Part shown: piece by piece, positions 37,487-38,365 of the stretch
Position numbering within the stretch: position 1 is the first letter of the stretch
Layout of the letters: each line of letters opens with the position of its first letter
Source: Pseudomonadota bacterium
GTDB lineage: Bacteria > Pseudomonadota > Gammaproteobacteria > DSM-16500
Direction of reading: 5' to 3'
Assembly (NCBI GenBank): GCA_021807565.1
Contig: JAKBCU010000005.1
Location: 1-38,365, forward strand
DNA length: 38,365 nucleotides
Notes under the pieces: model-generated
Database searches by the model: none
Told to the model about the DNA's origin: nothing
What the model saw: only the letters and a program-made list of their open reading frames with translations
Program-made: the position numbers and the translations under genes

Positions 37487-38004
37487 GCCATTTAATGAAT
37501 GCAGCATCAACTCCATACTACAAAACAGAGTTTCCGAACGAGGTTACACTGTATCCAATTTCGTTAAATAGAGATGATAACGATGTGCCTAATAGATTTG
37601 ATTCGCAACTTTATCTTCCAATAAAAAATAATGAAGTTACCCAGTGTGTAGAAAAGTTGAAGAAACTTAATCATTGGCCAGAAAATTGGGATGGTTACGG
37701 TGCCAAACCACCAAAGAAGCATGCTATCAATTTTGCTGTCAATTTAGTCCACTATATATTTGATATTAGCTATACATTGAGGTTTATTTGGAGTTCTCCC
37801 AATGTATCAGCTGACTCTAATGGTGATGTATTGTTAGAGTGGTGGGGAAAGAATAATAAAAAGATTTCACTTTACATTAGTGATAATAATCAAATTGAAT
37901 ATATCAAAAGCTCTACAGCAAATATTAGTGAGATGGAAGATGATGTATTGAACAATTTTGATGTAGAAGTTTACCAGCAATTGTTTGCCTGGCTAAGCGA
38001 GTAA
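37483..38004 (+). CDS. Hypothetical partner protein of the TIGR04255 gene
   Basis: The protein has 173 aa, is soluble and acidic, and its function is unknown. Its centre has WPENWDGYGAKPPKKHAINFA, a pattern (WDGYGA.P..) seen in small proteins that accompany TIGR04255 genes, then NVSADSNGDVLLEWW and ISLYISDNNQIEYI, which look like strands of a small beta domain. The ATG at 37483 overlaps the stop of the first gene (ATGA), so the two are made together, probably as complex partners. AT-rich, as the rest of the module. Confidence 0.75.
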   Translation: MSHLMNAASTPYYKTEFPNEVTLYPISLNRDDNDVPNRFDSQLYLPIKNNEVTQCVEKLKKLNHWPENWDGYGAKPPKKHAINFAVNLVHYIFDISYTLRFIWSSPNVSADSNGDVLLEWWGKNNKKISLYISDNNQIEYIKSSTANISEMEDDVLNNFDVEVYQQLFAWLSE

Positions 38005-38012
38005 GCTGTTCT

Positions 38013-38282
38013 ATGTCTTTATTAACGTCGTCATGTGACCCTGTATTGGATGACGAAATCTTATATAGAAGAGTTACATTCAAAGGCGGTGGTATAAAGT
38101 ATGAGCATGATGCTTTTCGTATTAGCGCATCATCGTTCAATGATCCAAAAAAACAACCATCCGTTGACCGAGCATTGTTGCAAGATAAAAATCCTGAAAA
38201 TTCAAAAAAGCATTTAACAGAAGGAATAGTTTCTTTAGTCACGGGTAAGGTTAGATCTGAAAGGATAGCTAGTCGCCCCTGA
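38013..38282 (+). CDS. Third gene of the TIGR04255 module, possibly frameshifted near the end
   Basis: The 89-aa product has DDEILYRRV near the start, HDAFRISASSF in the middle and GIVSLVTGKVR towards the end. This recalls small proteins with an LYRR.....R.S..AF pattern found next to TIGR04255 genes; I cannot assign a function. The frame ends at TGA just after a run of four C. Adding one C would continue it with PLKNPADSLKNRSK, which resembles the (E/D)NPAH.-type ending I associate with such proteins. A recent frameshift or a sequencing indel is therefore possible. It starts 8 bp after the second gene. The remaining 83 bp of the window hold nothing I can name. Confidence 0.6.
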   Translation: MSLLTSSCDPVLDDEILYRRVTFKGGGIKYEHDAFRISASSFNDPKKQPSVDRALLQDKNPENSKKHLTEGIVSLVTGKVRSERIASRP

Positions 38283-38365
38283 AAAACCCCGCTGACAGCT
38301 TAAAAAACAGAAGCAAATAAAATATTTCCTGCTAAAATTCTGCAAGTTTTTCAAATAACGATAGG

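Noticed and set aside
33996..38365. A reverse transcriptase or template repeat for the proposed DGR
   Set aside because: No product with RT motifs and no adenine-rich copy of the variable stretch was seen in this region or elsewhere in the window, so only a remote DGR is proposed.

Overview
The window is a piece of a gammaproteobacterial chromosome. Most of it is core genes in arrangements known from that class: divergent lptFG / pepA-holC-valS, rhodanese-grxC-secB-gpsA, zapD-yacG, divergent trmJ / suhB, pyrG-kdsA and a pilNOP remnant. Scattered among them are an eight-unit ankyrin protein, an odd helicase with a nuclear-signal-like N-terminus, an isolated ankyrin fragment, a secreted DUF1566 (Lcl_C) protein and several orphan genes. 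With the moderate-to-low GC, this mix suggests a host-associated member of the Legionellales (Coxiella / Diplorickettsia / Aquicella / Berkiella-like). That placement is inference from gene content; no rRNA gene or other taxonomic marker is present.

Layout. 1-2100: a palindromic repeat, an orphan gene, ttcA and a cold-shock gene. 2135-5733: a three-gene set (YdjC-type deacetylase, ArnT-like transferase, ArnC-like GT2 glycosyltransferase) matching the Francisella NaxD-FlmK-FlmF2 pathway that adds galactosamine to lipid A. 5792-8274: a sugar/H+ symporter translationally coupled to a glucokinase. 8315-15285: lptG-lptF facing pepA-holC-valS. 15310-18907: ankyrin protein and helicase, both candidate secreted proteins. 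19044-22609: kdsA, pyrG, zapD, yacG. 22620-25724: an overlapping GlcNAc operon (BadF-type kinase, SIS-type deaminase, NagA), with bioC upstream and comF divergent. 27337-28939: pilN-pilO-pilP with neither pilM nor pilQ. 29110-33823: rhodanese, grxC, secB, gpsA, a YfcG-like glutathione transferase, trmJ and suhB. 33824-38365: an accessory region.

The accessory region holds the most unusual material. The DUF1566 protein ends in a 93-nt stretch that is about two thirds GC and almost free of adenine on the coding strand (5 of 93, against 25 T). That is the mark left in the variable region of a diversity-generating retroelement (DGR) target, yet no reverse transcriptase or template repeat is seen here. 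Nearby lie an ankyrin remnant, a short orphan reading frame and an unknown gene with a possible frameshift in an A-run. The window ends with a compact AT-rich three-gene module: a TIGR04255-family protein and two small partners, the last possibly frameshifted near its end.

Several starts were moved from the longest reading frame on the strength of ribosome-binding sites, promoters or terminators (ttcA, the cold-shock gene, flmF2, kdsA, zapD, the GlcNAc kinase, pilN, the rhodanese and yfcG). No tRNA, rRNA, CRISPR array, transposase or integrase was found.
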